The notes beneath the pieces were generated by a model, which had not been told where the DNA came from, ran no database searches, and worked only from the letters and a program-made list of their open reading frames with translations. Shown here piece after piece: positions 51,623 to 61,382 of a stretch of DNA of 64,000 bases (positions are counted from its first letter, which is position 1; the number at the start of each line of letters is the position of its first letter). The position numbers were made by a program, and so were the translations under genes. The DNA lies in assembly GCF_001636845.1 (NCBI RefSeq), contig NZ_LITT01000011.1:1-64000 (forward strand), read 5' to 3'. The stretch comes from Clostridium ljungdahlii. Its GTDB lineage: Bacteria > Bacillota > Clostridia > Clostridiales > Clostridiaceae.

Positions 51623-54577
51623 ATGGGCTATGATAATTCTAAAAAGACAAAACTAGTTATAAAAGAAGGATCAGAATTTAAAATAAAAGTTGAAGGTGTA
51701 CAAGAATTCAATGATTCATTTTTTAAGGATATATATGATAGTGCAGCAGTAAATGCAGGAGAGATAATTGACAATACTAAGAAATACTATAATGTTGATG
51801 AAAAGTTTAAAAAAGATAAAGAAGAAGCAAACAATATTATAGCTTTTGTTGGAGAGAGAGGAACTGGAAAGAGTTCAGCAATGGTTTCATTTGCGGAAGC
51901 CTTAAAGCATATAAATGATAAAGATATTAACTTAGATAAATCAGGACTTGAAAAGTTTAAAAAACTTAAAGATGTATCTTTTGTGAATTTAGATATAATT
52001 GACCCAGCACTTTTAGAGGATAAAGAGTCTATATTTGAAATTATAATAGCAAAGATGTTTTCAAAGTTTAAAGAACAAATGGAAAACCAAAGTAATACTT
52101 TAGAATATGATGATAAAAAAAGATTATTAAAGAAATTTCAAAAAGTGTATATGGATTTAAAAACAATTAATGCAGATAGAAAAGATATGTTAAAAGAATC
52201 ACCATATAGTGAGGATATAATAGAAACATTAATTAGTTTAGCCTCTGGGTCTAACATGAGGAAAAGCTTTATTGAATTAGTTAATGAATTTCTCGAAATG
52301 TTTGCTGGTAAAGAAAAGAATGATAATAGATTTCTTGTTATTCCAATAGATGATTTAGATATGAATATTAAACATTCGGCAGAAATGGCAGAGCAAATAA
52401 GAAAATATTTAATGGTTCCTAATGTAATTGTGCTTATGGCAATAAAGATGGGACAACTAAAGGATTCTATAGAGCAGATGTATAGAGAAAATTATGCGGT
52501 CATGCTTAAGGGGGACAACTTGTCTGATGATCCTAAAGAAATGGCGGAAAGATACATAGAAAAACTAATACCGAATGGCAGAAAACTTTATTTACCTGAT
52601 ATAAGAGTTCATAAGGATGGAATGGAAGAAGATATAGAATTAGTGTTTGAAGATGAAGATGATATAAATAAAGGGGAACAATCTCAAACATGTAGATGCG
52701 ATTATGAAGGTTCTCCTAATGTATGTTGTATGAATAAAGAATCTACTGCTAAAAAAGAAGTTAAAGTTGAGAATGATTTATCAATAGAAGATACTGTTTT
52801 GAAAATTACATATGAAAAGACAGGCTTAATATTTATAAAAAATGATTATAATGTTCATTATTTGGTCCCAGATAATTTGAGAGAGTTGCAAAATTATTTG
52901 ATTATGCTTAATAAGATGGATGATATTGAATTAATTCCAGATGATGATGAGCAGAATAAACAAATTAGGTTGCATAATCTTGAAAAATTTGAAACTTATT
53001 TTTTAAAAAATTGGGTAAGAAGAAATTTGTCGAGAAAATATATAAAGATTATTAATGAATTTTATAATGTTTCAATTAATAAAAAGAATAAGTTTATAGT
53101 GAATGCAGTTACAGATGAAATTTATATTAAATTTCTTATGAAAAAATATTCATATAGTGATTTAGATAGAGAGAATTATATTTATAAAATATCGGATTAT
53201 ACTAGGCCTAGAAAACTTATACGTAAAGGTGATATAGCGGAAACAATAAAAAATATAATTAACTTATCTAATAATTCATTAAATATAAGTTTTGGAGATG
53301 TGATTGCAGTTCTTAATACGTATGATGAATATTTAAATGATGAAGAGTATAAAAAATTTATATTTGCAATAAAAACTTTGTATTCTATATTGTTTTATAA
53401 AATACTTAAAGTAAGAATGAGTTTTAATAGTGCTAAAATTTTAATGGGTGGAAATATTATTAATACAATGTTATTAGATAAATTTCCAAATTATTACATG
53501 TTTTATCCAATAAGTGATTATAGAAGTTTGAGAGTTAATGAAGCTAGCGATAGAATGAAAGAGTTTATGGATAGAGTAATAAATGATGGGGATTATTATG
53601 GAGACGTTGATGAAGAATTATTTAGAGACTTTGAATTAATAAATTATTTTATTATTTTAGGAAAAGAAGATAGTAAATATAGGAGAAATGTCATACCTTA
53701 TTATGAATTAAATAGTCAATTGAATATGGATGGAGGTGTTGGGCGAAAGCATGGAATAATTAATGCCACAGCCTTTATAACGAAAGTTCTAGATCCAGAA
53801 GGTACTATTGAAAAAGCAATAGGTGGTTATATGAATACTGATGGGGATGATATAGTAAAAAGTAATGATATTAAAAATATGTACAATACTATGTATAATA
53901 TTTCGATGTCAAAAGAAATTAATGAACAGAGCACTAAAATAGTATTGCCTATATATAGTGTTGAATTAACAGAGAAAATTGTTGAGGATACATATTATGA
54001 ATTTGATAAAAGTTATAAGGCAGTAAGTAGTTTAGCATATTTTTTTGAGACGTTTTTTAAAGTTATATATAATGTTATTAACAGCAATTATTATGATGTT
54101 AATAAAATATTAAATTTAAAGGAAAATGATGATTTTAAGGGAGATTTTATTGATAACATTATTGTTAATAAAATTTTAGAGGTAGATGCAGATAAAAAGA
54201 AACCTGTTTTTAGTGCACATATTAGACAAATATTAGATTATATAGAGCAACAAAGTGACACTTTTCAAAATGATGAGCAAAATATATATATATTGGATGA
54301 CAGAATTAAATATTTTTCTAATTATGGGAACAAAGTTCAAGTGCCTGCTATTAAATATAACGCAAGGGCAATATATAATAAAGGCATTGAGATAAAAAAA
54401 GGAAAAGTGGTTTTACAATCGAATTTTAGAAATGAATTTATACAAAAAATAAAAGATTGGATTGATGGGGTAAATAATAATAGGAGTAGTGAAGATGAGA
54501 AAAGGGTTAATTCTAATTATATAGATGAATTAATAGATTTGCTTAAACGTGAAAAGGATAGGCTAGAAAATGAATAA
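51623..54577 (+). CDS. rdrA: RdrA-like ATPase of a RADAR defence system
   Basis: 984 residues, close to the size of RdrA (about 900 aa). An N-terminal P-loop ATPase domain has Walker A VGERGTGKSS (G77-S85) and Walker B LVIPIDDLDMN (D243/D244). The long C-terminal part is helix- and Tyr/Asn-rich and not recognised by motif. RdrA forms a ring-shaped ATPase that supplies RNA to RdrB in described RADAR systems. The next gene, 37 bases on, is a matching deaminase, which is the main reason for the call. Unusual feature: a short Cys segment CRCDYEGSPNVCC (residues 357-369), which could bind zinc. Base composition is AT-rich like the surroundings. Confidence 0.85.
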   Translation: MGYDNSKKTKLVIKEGSEFKIKVEGVQEFNDSFFKDIYDSAAVNAGEIIDNTKKYYNVDEKFKKDKEEANNIIAFVGERGTGKSSAMVSFAEALKHINDKDINLDKSGLEKFKKLKDVSFVNLDIIDPALLEDKESIFEIIIAKMFSKFKEQMENQSNTLEYDDKKRLLKKFQKVYMDLKTINADRKDMLKESPYSEDIIETLISLASGSNMRKSFIELVNEFLEMFAGKEKNDNRFLVIPIDDLDMNIKHSAEMAEQIRKYLMVPNVIVLMAIKMGQLKDSIEQMYRENYAVMLKGDNLSDDPKEMAERYIEKLIPNGRKLYLPDIRVHKDGMEEDIELVFEDEDDINKGEQSQTCRCDYEGSPNVCCMNKESTAKKEVKVENDLSIEDTVLKITYEKTGLIFIKNDYNVHYLVPDNLRELQNYLIMLNKMDDIELIPDDDEQNKQIRLHNLEKFETYFLKNWVRRNLSRKYIKIINEFYNVSINKKNKFIVNAVTDEIYIKFLMKKYSYSDLDRENYIYKISDYTRPRKLIRKGDIAETIKNIINLSNNSLNISFGDVIAVLNTYDEYLNDEEYKKFIFAIKTLYSILFYKILKVRMSFNSAKILMGGNIINTMLLDKFPNYYMFYPISDYRSLRVNEASDRMKEFMDRVINDGDYYGDVDEELFRDFELINYFIILGKEDSKYRRNVIPYYELNSQLNMDGGVGRKHGIINATAFITKVLDPEGTIEKAIGGYMNTDGDDIVKSNDIKNMYNTMYNISMSKEINEQSTKIVLPIYSVELTEKIVEDTYYEFDKSYKAVSSLAYFFETFFKVIYNVINSNYYDVNKILNLKENDDFKGDFIDNIIVNKILEVDADKKKPVFSAHIRQILDYIEQQSDTFQNDEQNIYILDDRIKYFSNYGNKVQVPAIKYNARAIYNKGIEIKKGKVVLQSNFRNEFIQKIKDWIDGVNNNRSSEDEKRVNSNYIDELIDLLKREKDRLENE

Positions 54578-54614
54578 TTATGTGATAGTTGGAATTTAAG
54601 GAGAGTGAATCCTA

Positions 54615-57356
54615 ATGGATATAATTAGAGGATGCCTAGACATCTTTTTTAGGAAACAATCCCCACAAAAGATTTTAGACAGTACATTTCAGTGGGAAGA
54701 AAGAAAAAGAAAGAATTTGCATAACAGAGTAGATAGAAATACTTTTATTAATTTGGCTACAGAGTATTTCAAGCACTATTCTGAAGATGAAATTTTAAAT
54801 ATATATAATGAACTAGATATTTTAATGAAAGATATGAGAGAAGTAAGTAGAGGTATTAGTGAAAAAAATAAATTTTCATCGGTATTTAATTTGTTAATTC
54901 AGTTTACAGATGATGTCTTAATAGAAAAAGATAGAGAGCCGTTTTGTAAGTACAAACAGCTTTTAAGATGGAGAATGATTTCACACAGGTTAGATCAAGA
55001 CTTATTTACTACAGCTTATTTTGCATATAGGGATGTGGTGTCTTCTAGGGAGAGAAGTTTTTTCTCCTGGGAGCCTGTAATAAAAAGTGATAATATAAGA
55101 CTTCATAAAATGATGGAAAAGGGTATGGCAGAAAATCACTTTCATCTTAAGGGATCAGCTCCGTATTTTAATTTAACATGGATAAGTCTTATGAATAAAG
55201 TCGTATATAGAAATAAGGATTTTAAGGCTTCTGGAATTGGTAGCAAAAGATTAGATCCTGATTTGAATTATTCTTCAGATGATAAAAGCTGCAATATTAT
55301 TGATTTAGTGAAAAAGGCAGCTGTAATAAGAGGATTTTTGTTTAGTGTTTTAAATGGTGTGAATTTTTTTGATGAAAATAAAAAAAGTATAAATGAAATG
55401 AAAAATGAAAACAGCCAAGATAAAAGATTAAAAGGTTTTTTAAAGAATTATAATATTGATTTGGATCTGCATAAAATTCAGCAGGATATAAGTGTATTAA
55501 AACATGAATTTGGATATAAATTTGAATGTGGTACTTATGGACAGAAAATTGCGGCTGATTATTGCATACCTAAAAATTTAAGTTCAATAAATAAAAATAG
55601 TAATGTATTGTTATATGGCGAAAGAAAATTTATGTATTTGATGTTCAAAAAGATTTATGAAAGAGATAAAAAGTATCTTGCATATGCTGATTTGTTTTAT
55701 GCTTACCTTGTTATAAAATCAAAATTTAGAGGAGAATTAATGCAAATAAATAATAGAGTTGGATTCAAAAATTTTGGTGATTACCAGGATAGAAAAACTA
55801 AGTTTTTAAATGAAGAACCGCTTTTATATAATGCTGTAATTTATATGTCCATTATATCTTCTATGAAAGATCAAAACATAAGGAACTTAGAGGCTAGAAT
55901 TTGTCCATCTAATACGGATAAAGACATGGGAGATACAATAAAGTGGCTAGATAAAATTATTGAAAAAGAAGAAGGAAATATAAAGATTGTAGATGATAAG
56001 CAAAAACAAATAAATTTAAAACAAATGCTTTTTAGAGATGAAAGTGAAAAAAAATATTTTTATGTACTTCATTTCCCTAAAAGAAAAGATGATGTTAAGT
56101 ATAATTCAATAGAAAATATTGATGAAAAGATAGCTGTTTCAATGAAACCAAGAGACTATAAGCTTAGAAAAAATGTTAAAAATCAAGCAATTATGATTGC
56201 AGGACTAAGAGAAAGAATAAATCCAGTTGTTAAGAGAATATTTGGTATAGATGCATGTTCTGATGAAATTGGGTGCAGACCAGAAGTTTTTGCACAAGCT
56301 TTTAGATTCCTTAAAAATCATAGTAATAGCACTGAACATGAGTATTTACTTGATGAATATAAAATTCCAAGGATCATGTCAACTTATCATGCAGGAGAAG
56401 ATTTTTTGGATTTAATTGATGGTCTTAGAGCAATAGATGAATCTATTTTATTTCTAGGATTAAGTTATGGGGATAGAATAGGACATGCAATGGCATTGGG
56501 GGTTGATGTTGGAGATTGGTATAATTCGAAATGCAATAATCTTGTGCTTTCTAAACAGGATTATTTAGACAATATAGTTTGGATGTTAGCGAAGATAAGG
56601 GAATATAATATAAAGGATACTGACAATTTAGTATACGAACTTGAAAATCAGTTTAATGAAATGTTTCAGGAAATATATCAAAATAATTTTCATTCAGAAG
56701 ATGAAAAACTTCAATCTGCTATTTATAATCATATGACTTATTATGATGCATGGAAATTAAGAGGGGATGATCCTTCATTGTATTTTGATAAGAAATATGA
56801 TAAAGGTGAAATAGAAATTTGCTATTGGGATAGATGTAAGATAAATAATTCTATATTAGATTCAATAAGAAACAATAGGAACTGTGCTTACTTATATTAT
56901 AACTATCACTATAATTTCCAAGTTAAAAAAACTGGTGCTGAACAGTATAACTTTAAAGTTCCAAAAGCTTATGTACGTGCAGCTGAAAAAATTCAAAGGA
57001 GAATGCAGGAGGTAGTGGCTCAAAAAGGCATAGGTATTGAAACTAATCCATCATCAAATTATCTTATAGGTAGCTTTAAGAGGTATGATAAGCATCCAAT
57101 TATTAATTTTTATAATTTAGGACTTACGTGTGATCCGGAAAAAATAAAAAGTTGCCCGCAAATGTTTGTATCCATTAACACTGATGACCAAGGTGTTTTT
57201 GGAACTTATTTAGAAAACGAATATGCGCTACTTGCAATTGCACTAGAAAAAGCTAAAGATGAGAAAGGACAACCTATATATAACCAAGCAATGATATATG
57301 ATTGGCTTGACAGAATTAGACAAATGGGTTTACAACAAAGCTTTATGACGGAATAA
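54615..57356 (+). CDS. rdrB: RdrB-like adenosine deaminase of a RADAR defence system
   Basis: 913 residues, about the length of RdrB (800-900 aa). The adenosine/AMP deaminase metal motifs occur in the order of the family. HxH is in AENHFHLKG (H175, H177). STYHAGEDF carries H592 and E595. GDRIGHAMALG carries H624. SINTDDQGVF carries D857/D858. The extra ~500 residues between the first HxH and the rest are the large inserted scaffold of RdrB. In RADAR the deaminase converts adenosine (and ATP/RNA adenosine) to inosine during phage infection. Partner RdrA is immediately upstream. No RdrC or SLATT accessory gene is seen on either side. Confidence 0.9.
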   Translation: MDIIRGCLDIFFRKQSPQKILDSTFQWEERKRKNLHNRVDRNTFINLATEYFKHYSEDEILNIYNELDILMKDMREVSRGISEKNKFSSVFNLLIQFTDDVLIEKDREPFCKYKQLLRWRMISHRLDQDLFTTAYFAYRDVVSSRERSFFSWEPVIKSDNIRLHKMMEKGMAENHFHLKGSAPYFNLTWISLMNKVVYRNKDFKASGIGSKRLDPDLNYSSDDKSCNIIDLVKKAAVIRGFLFSVLNGVNFFDENKKSINEMKNENSQDKRLKGFLKNYNIDLDLHKIQQDISVLKHEFGYKFECGTYGQKIAADYCIPKNLSSINKNSNVLLYGERKFMYLMFKKIYERDKKYLAYADLFYAYLVIKSKFRGELMQINNRVGFKNFGDYQDRKTKFLNEEPLLYNAVIYMSIISSMKDQNIRNLEARICPSNTDKDMGDTIKWLDKIIEKEEGNIKIVDDKQKQINLKQMLFRDESEKKYFYVLHFPKRKDDVKYNSIENIDEKIAVSMKPRDYKLRKNVKNQAIMIAGLRERINPVVKRIFGIDACSDEIGCRPEVFAQAFRFLKNHSNSTEHEYLLDEYKIPRIMSTYHAGEDFLDLIDGLRAIDESILFLGLSYGDRIGHAMALGVDVGDWYNSKCNNLVLSKQDYLDNIVWMLAKIREYNIKDTDNLVYELENQFNEMFQEIYQNNFHSEDEKLQSAIYNHMTYYDAWKLRGDDPSLYFDKKYDKGEIEICYWDRCKINNSILDSIRNNRNCAYLYYNYHYNFQVKKTGAEQYNFKVPKAYVRAAEKIQRRMQEVVAQKGIGIETNPSSNYLIGSFKRYDKHPIINFYNLGLTCDPEKIKSCPQMFVSINTDDQGVFGTYLENEYALLAIALEKAKDEKGQPIYNQAMIYDWLDRIRQMGLQQSFMTE

Positions 57357-57426
57357 TTCACTTAGATCTTCAATTCTTGAAATCCTATATTTTTAGTATT
57401 TTAATTAAGGTAAATAAATCTAGCTT

Positions 57427-57652
57427 AAGAATAAACTTATCCGTAGAAATGCTTTTATAATAATGAAGCACATTTAAATATTTTGCATATAAGTCTTAGT
57501 GAAAAATTTTTGAAAAACTTAGAACTTTTGAATTGTTTGAGGTACGAGTTTTTAAAAGTTCTTAGTTTTTTTCAAAATTTTCTGCTTAGACTTATCAAAA
57601 TATTTAACGTGCTGAAGGTTGTAAAAACATTCGGAGGATAAGTTTATTCTTT
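57427..57652. repeat. Long palindromic element B (MITE-like)
   Basis: About 226 bases form an imperfect inverted repeat with arms near 57427-57534 and 57545-57652. It includes aagaataaacttatcc / ggataagtttattctt at the tips, ataagtct / agacttat, and a central loop gaggtacgag. Similar blocks and the same loop occur at 45414-45664. It lies right after rdrB, in front of a two-component system. No coding capacity is seen in it; the flanks of 57357-57733 show nothing else. Confidence 0.75.
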
Positions 57653-57733
57653 TCTTGATATACTTTCTAAATAATATTTCACCTATTTGGGAATATTTAA
57701 TTAAAAGAACATTCTATTTGAAAGGGAAAAATA

Positions 57734-58429
57734 ATGAAAATACTTGTAGTAGAAGATGATAAACTTATTTCTCAAAGTATAAAAAATAGCCTTAAAGATT
57801 ATTACAGTATAGACACTGCCTTAGATGGAGAAGAAGGACTCTATATGGCAGAGCAAAATATATATGACCTTATAGTTTTAGATATAATGCTCCCAAGTTT
57901 AAATGGAGATGAAATACTTAAAAGTCTGAGGAAAAATGGAGTAAGTACGCCAATACTATTGCTTACTGCAAAGGATTCTTTAGAGGATAAAATTAATGGT
58001 TTTAAAATAGGCGCTGACGATTATATTTCAAAGCCATTTCATATAGAAGAGTTAAAAGTGAGAATTGAGGCATTACTTAGAAGAAGCGGAGCACTGGTAA
58101 ATGAGAATATACTAAAATGTGGAAATTTAGAAATCAATACTAAAATTAGAGAACTATCAATAAATGATAAAAAGGTAAATTTACAGGCTAAACTATTTGA
58201 TCTCATGGAGTACCTAATAAATAACAAGGGAACTATACTAACCAAAGAGCAGATATTTGATAGAGTATGGGGCTTTGAATCAGATACTGCCATAAATATT
58301 GTAGAGGTATATATGCATAAGTTGAGGAAAATACTAATTGAACACGGTTGTGATGGAGAAATAAAAACTGTAAGGGGAATTGGATACATGTTTAAATCCG
58401 GTGAAAAGGCTAAATGTTTAAAAAGCTAA
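57734..58429 (+). CDS. OmpR-family response regulator
   Basis: 231 residues. Receiver domain with IVVEDDKLIS-type acidic pocket (E/D at about residues 7-9), phospho-acceptor Asp in DLIVLDIMLPSLNGDE, and GADDYISKPFH. The winged-helix effector domain ends TVRGIGYMF. It overlaps the histidine kinase gene by 16 bases. Together they probably control the MacAB-type operon directly downstream. A gaaaggg site precedes the ATG. Confidence 0.93.
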   Translation: MKILVVEDDKLISQSIKNSLKDYYSIDTALDGEEGLYMAEQNIYDLIVLDIMLPSLNGDEILKSLRKNGVSTPILLLTAKDSLEDKINGFKIGADDYISKPFHIEELKVRIEALLRRSGALVNENILKCGNLEINTKIRELSINDKKVNLQAKLFDLMEYLINNKGTILTKEQIFDRVWGFESDTAINIVEVYMHKLRKILIEHGCDGEIKTVRGIGYMFKSGEKAKCLKS

Positions 58430-59631
58430 AATTAAAGCTTACATTTTTAAATGTAGGGGTCTTTTTTATACTTTTTTTAATATTTAATGTTGTTATTTAT
58501 CTATATGCTAAATCTAATATATATTTCTCAATAGACAAAAATTTGCTGATTTCAAGAGATATGATTCAAAAAAATATGCTGCAAAATAGTTCTTATTTAT
58601 CTACATTAGATCCAAGGGTGATAGCTATTGTACGTGACAAGAGTGGAAAAGTTATTTTAGATACTCATATAAATATATTTTATAGGGCAAATCAGGAATA
58701 TATCAAACCATCCAAGGTGGATCAATTATATAGCATAAATTTTAAACGATTTCATTTCAGGAGCATAGCCTTTTCAGCTCAACTAAAAAATGAAACGGTA
58801 ATGGTTCAGCTGCTTAGAAATACAAATTCAGAAATAGAATTCTTAAATAATTTGTTAAAAATAATAATATGGGGAAGTATTATTGTACTTTTAGTTTGTA
58901 CGCTAGCTGGAAATTTACTGGCCAAAAGGAGTATGGTTCCAATAGTTAAGGCATGGGAAAAACAAAAGAGGTTTGTGGGGGATGCTTCCCATGAACTCAG
59001 GACGCCGCTTACCATAATACAGGCACAGTTGGAATTGGTTATTAGAAATTCGGAGGATAAGATAATAACTAAAAGTGAAAATTTAGGAATAGCCTTATCG
59101 GAAACAAGAAGGTTATCAAAATTGGTAGCTGACTTGCTCACTCTTACCCGTTCTGATTCTGATGTAGTAGAAATAGATAAAAAAGATGTAAATATGTATT
59201 TGCTAATTAAAGAAATAACTGATATATATGCTGAAGTTGCAGATATGGAGGATAAACAGGTAAAAACTGATTTAGAGAAAAACTTAATTGTAAACTGTGA
59301 TGAGGAAAGAATTAAGCAGCTCATGATAATTCTTTTGGATAATGCTATTAAATATACTTATAAAGGAGGAAATATACAGGTTGTCCTTACTAAAAAAGAT
59401 AATAAGTGCATTATTTATGTAAAAGATGATGGTATTGGTATAAAAAGTGAAGAAAAGGAATTGGTATTTGAAAGGTTTTATAGAGGTGATAAGAGTAGAA
59501 ATAGGGAAACAGGTGGTGCAGGTCTTGGACTTTCTATAGCTAAATGGATAGTACAAAAACATGGAGGAACTATAAACATTTTTGAAAACATACCTAGAGG
59601 AACGGTTGTAGAAGTAGTTTTAAAAAAATAA
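58414..59631 (+). CDS. Sensor histidine kinase
   Basis: 405 residues. Two membrane helices (about 10-28 and 146-168) flank an extracellular sensor domain. A HAMP-like region, H-box FVGDASHELRTPLT, N-box LMIILLDNAIKYT, and G-boxes KDDGIGI and GGAGLGLSIAKW follow. All catalytic motifs look intact, unlike the kinase at 1336-2531. The start overlaps the response-regulator end. Confidence 0.93.
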   Translation: MFKKLKLKLTFLNVGVFFILFLIFNVVIYLYAKSNIYFSIDKNLLISRDMIQKNMLQNSSYLSTLDPRVIAIVRDKSGKVILDTHINIFYRANQEYIKPSKVDQLYSINFKRFHFRSIAFSAQLKNETVMVQLLRNTNSEIEFLNNLLKIIIWGSIIVLLVCTLAGNLLAKRSMVPIVKAWEKQKRFVGDASHELRTPLTIIQAQLELVIRNSEDKIITKSENLGIALSETRRLSKLVADLLTLTRSDSDVVEIDKKDVNMYLLIKEITDIYAEVADMEDKQVKTDLEKNLIVNCDEERIKQLMIILLDNAIKYTYKGGNIQVVLTKKDNKCIIYVKDDGIGIKSEEKELVFERFYRGDKSRNRETGGAGLGLSIAKWIVQKHGGTINIFENIPRGTVVEVVLKK

Positions 59632-59717
59632 TTTTGAGTTAAGCAAAAATTAAGGTTGAGGTGTCATAATCATTTTCATAAAAGATACATTAAATTTATT
59701 GAAAGGAATAGATAAAT

Positions 59718-60659
59718 ATGAAAAAAATGGTTGTTGGCATAGTACTAGTGGCGGTAGTTGCAGTTGGAGGCTTCTTGGTATATAAAAATGTATCAGCTAA
59801 GAAGTCAGCTCAAAATGTGAATTCTCAGTTTGCCAGGGGAAAGGTAACTGTAAAGGACATTACACAGTCTGTATCCGGTTCGGGAAGTGTTCAAGCATCT
59901 CAAAGTGAAGTATTCAAAGCAGCAGGTAAAGACACGGTTGCATCTGTACTTGTAAATAATAATCAAATAGTCAGTACAGGAGATGAACTTGTGACATTTA
60001 CTAATGGAAGTGCGCCTATAGTGGCAGATATGAGTGGAGTTATAAGCGCTGTAAATGTTAATCCAGGAGATAATGTAAATCAAGGTACTCCACTTGTAAC
60101 TATGTTTAATAATACAAACCTTCTTACAACTATATCTGTAGATGAAACGGATGTAACGAAGTTAAAGGTAGGACAAAAGGCTGACATAAAATTAAATGCC
60201 TTTCCTGATACGAAATTTACAGGAACAGTTACAAGTATAAGTCAGCAGGGACAGTACTCAAATGGAGTGTCAAATTTTGATGTATCTGTATATTTTGATG
60301 AGGTTCAAAATATTAAAGTTGGTATGTCTACAGAAGTATCGATAACTACAGATTCTAAAAATAATGTACTTGTAATACCGGTAGAAGCAGTTAGAGACAT
60401 TAATGGTGGAAAATATGTACTTGTGTATGATGGTAATAAAACATCTATGAAGAAAGTAGAACTTGGTATAAGTGATGGGAAGTCAGTTGAAGTAACTAAT
60501 GGATTGATAGCAGGAGAAGAGGTTCAACTCCCACAAGTTAAAAGTTCTAGTACAAACTCTTCAACGAGAGGAATGGGAAGCTTCCAGATGATGAGAAACT
60601 CTGGCGGAGGAAATAAACAATCTGGTTCTCAAGGAAGCAGCAATAGAAGCAGTAACTAA
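59718..60659 (+). CDS. MacA/YknX-like membrane fusion protein
   Basis: 313 residues. An N-terminal membrane anchor (MKKMVVGIVLVAVVAVGGFLVY), a first lipoyl-like half (VTVKDITQSVSGSGSVQAS), a second (MSGVISAVNVNPGDNVNQGTPLV), a beta-barrel region (SVDETDVTKLKVGQKADIKLNAF), and a Ser/Gly/Asn-rich tail. It lacks the long coiled coil of HlyD, as in many Gram-positive adaptors. It begins an export operon with an ABC ATPase and MacB-like permease. A gaaagga site lies before the ATG. Confidence 0.9.
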   Translation: MKKMVVGIVLVAVVAVGGFLVYKNVSAKKSAQNVNSQFARGKVTVKDITQSVSGSGSVQASQSEVFKAAGKDTVASVLVNNNQIVSTGDELVTFTNGSAPIVADMSGVISAVNVNPGDNVNQGTPLVTMFNNTNLLTTISVDETDVTKLKVGQKADIKLNAFPDTKFTGTVTSISQQGQYSNGVSNFDVSVYFDEVQNIKVGMSTEVSITTDSKNNVLVIPVEAVRDINGGKYVLVYDGNKTSMKKVELGISDGKSVEVTNGLIAGEEVQLPQVKSSSTNSSTRGMGSFQMMRNSGGGNKQSGSQGSSNRSSN

Positions 60660-60706
60660 GTTTGTAGTAACAGCAGAGCTGTGAGAATTAAAGAAAGGAG
60701 AACCTT

Positions 60707-61369
60707 ATGATAGACATTAAAAATGTATGTAAATACTATACCATGGGAGATACAGTAGTAAAGGCATTAGATGATATAAATTTAAGTATAGATGAAAATG
60801 AATTTATATCTATTATAGGACCTTCAGGATCAGGAAAATCAACTCTTATGAATATACTAGGATGCTTAGATATACCTGATTCTGGAAACTATATATTTGA
60901 TAATGTAAATGTAGAAAATGCAAGCGAAAATGAGTTAAGCCTAATTAGAAATAGGCAGATAGGTTTTATATTTCAAAATTTTAATTTACTGCCTAAGTTA
61001 AATGCAGTAGAAAATGTAGAGGTACCTCTTTTATATAGAGGAATAAACCAAAAGGAATGTAGAAAGTTGGCATTAGAATATCTAGAGAAGGTGGGGCTTA
61101 AAGGCAGAGAACATCATAAGCCAAATCAGTTATCTGGAGGGCAGCAGCAGAGAGTAGCTATTGCAAGAGCTTTAGTGGGCAGTCCAAAGATTATTTTGGC
61201 TGATGAACCAACAGGGGCACTGGATAGTAAAACAAGTGCTGAGCTTATGGGATTTATCAAAGAACTCCATAAAAAGGGACAAACTATAATACTTATAACT
61301 CATGATTCTAATGTAGCGAAACAAGCTGAGAGAATTCTATCCATAAGAGATGGTAAATTGTATGCATAG
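60707..61369 (+). CDS. ABC transporter ATPase, MacB/LolD-type
   Basis: 220 residues. Walker A GPSGSGKST (about 38-46), Q-loop IGFIFQNFNLLP, signature LSGGQQQR, Walker B IILADEPTGALDS, switch His LITHDSN. Stand-alone ATPase of the type that pairs with FtsX-like permeases; the permease gene follows 13 bases on. A gaaaggaga site precedes the ATG. Confidence 0.94.
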   Translation: MIDIKNVCKYYTMGDTVVKALDDINLSIDENEFISIIGPSGSGKSTLMNILGCLDIPDSGNYIFDNVNVENASENELSLIRNRQIGFIFQNFNLLPKLNAVENVEVPLLYRGINQKECRKLALEYLEKVGLKGREHHKPNQLSGGQQQRVAIARALVGSPKIILADEPTGALDSKTSAELMGFIKELHKKGQTIILITHDSNVAKQAERILSIRDGKLYA

Positions 61370-61382
61370 GAGGAGAGATTAG

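Noticed and set aside
54615..57356. Reading the deaminase as an ordinary adenosine or AMP deaminase of purine metabolism
   Set aside because: It is more than twice the usual size, has a long insertion between metal motifs, and is paired with a large ATPase, which fits RdrB better.
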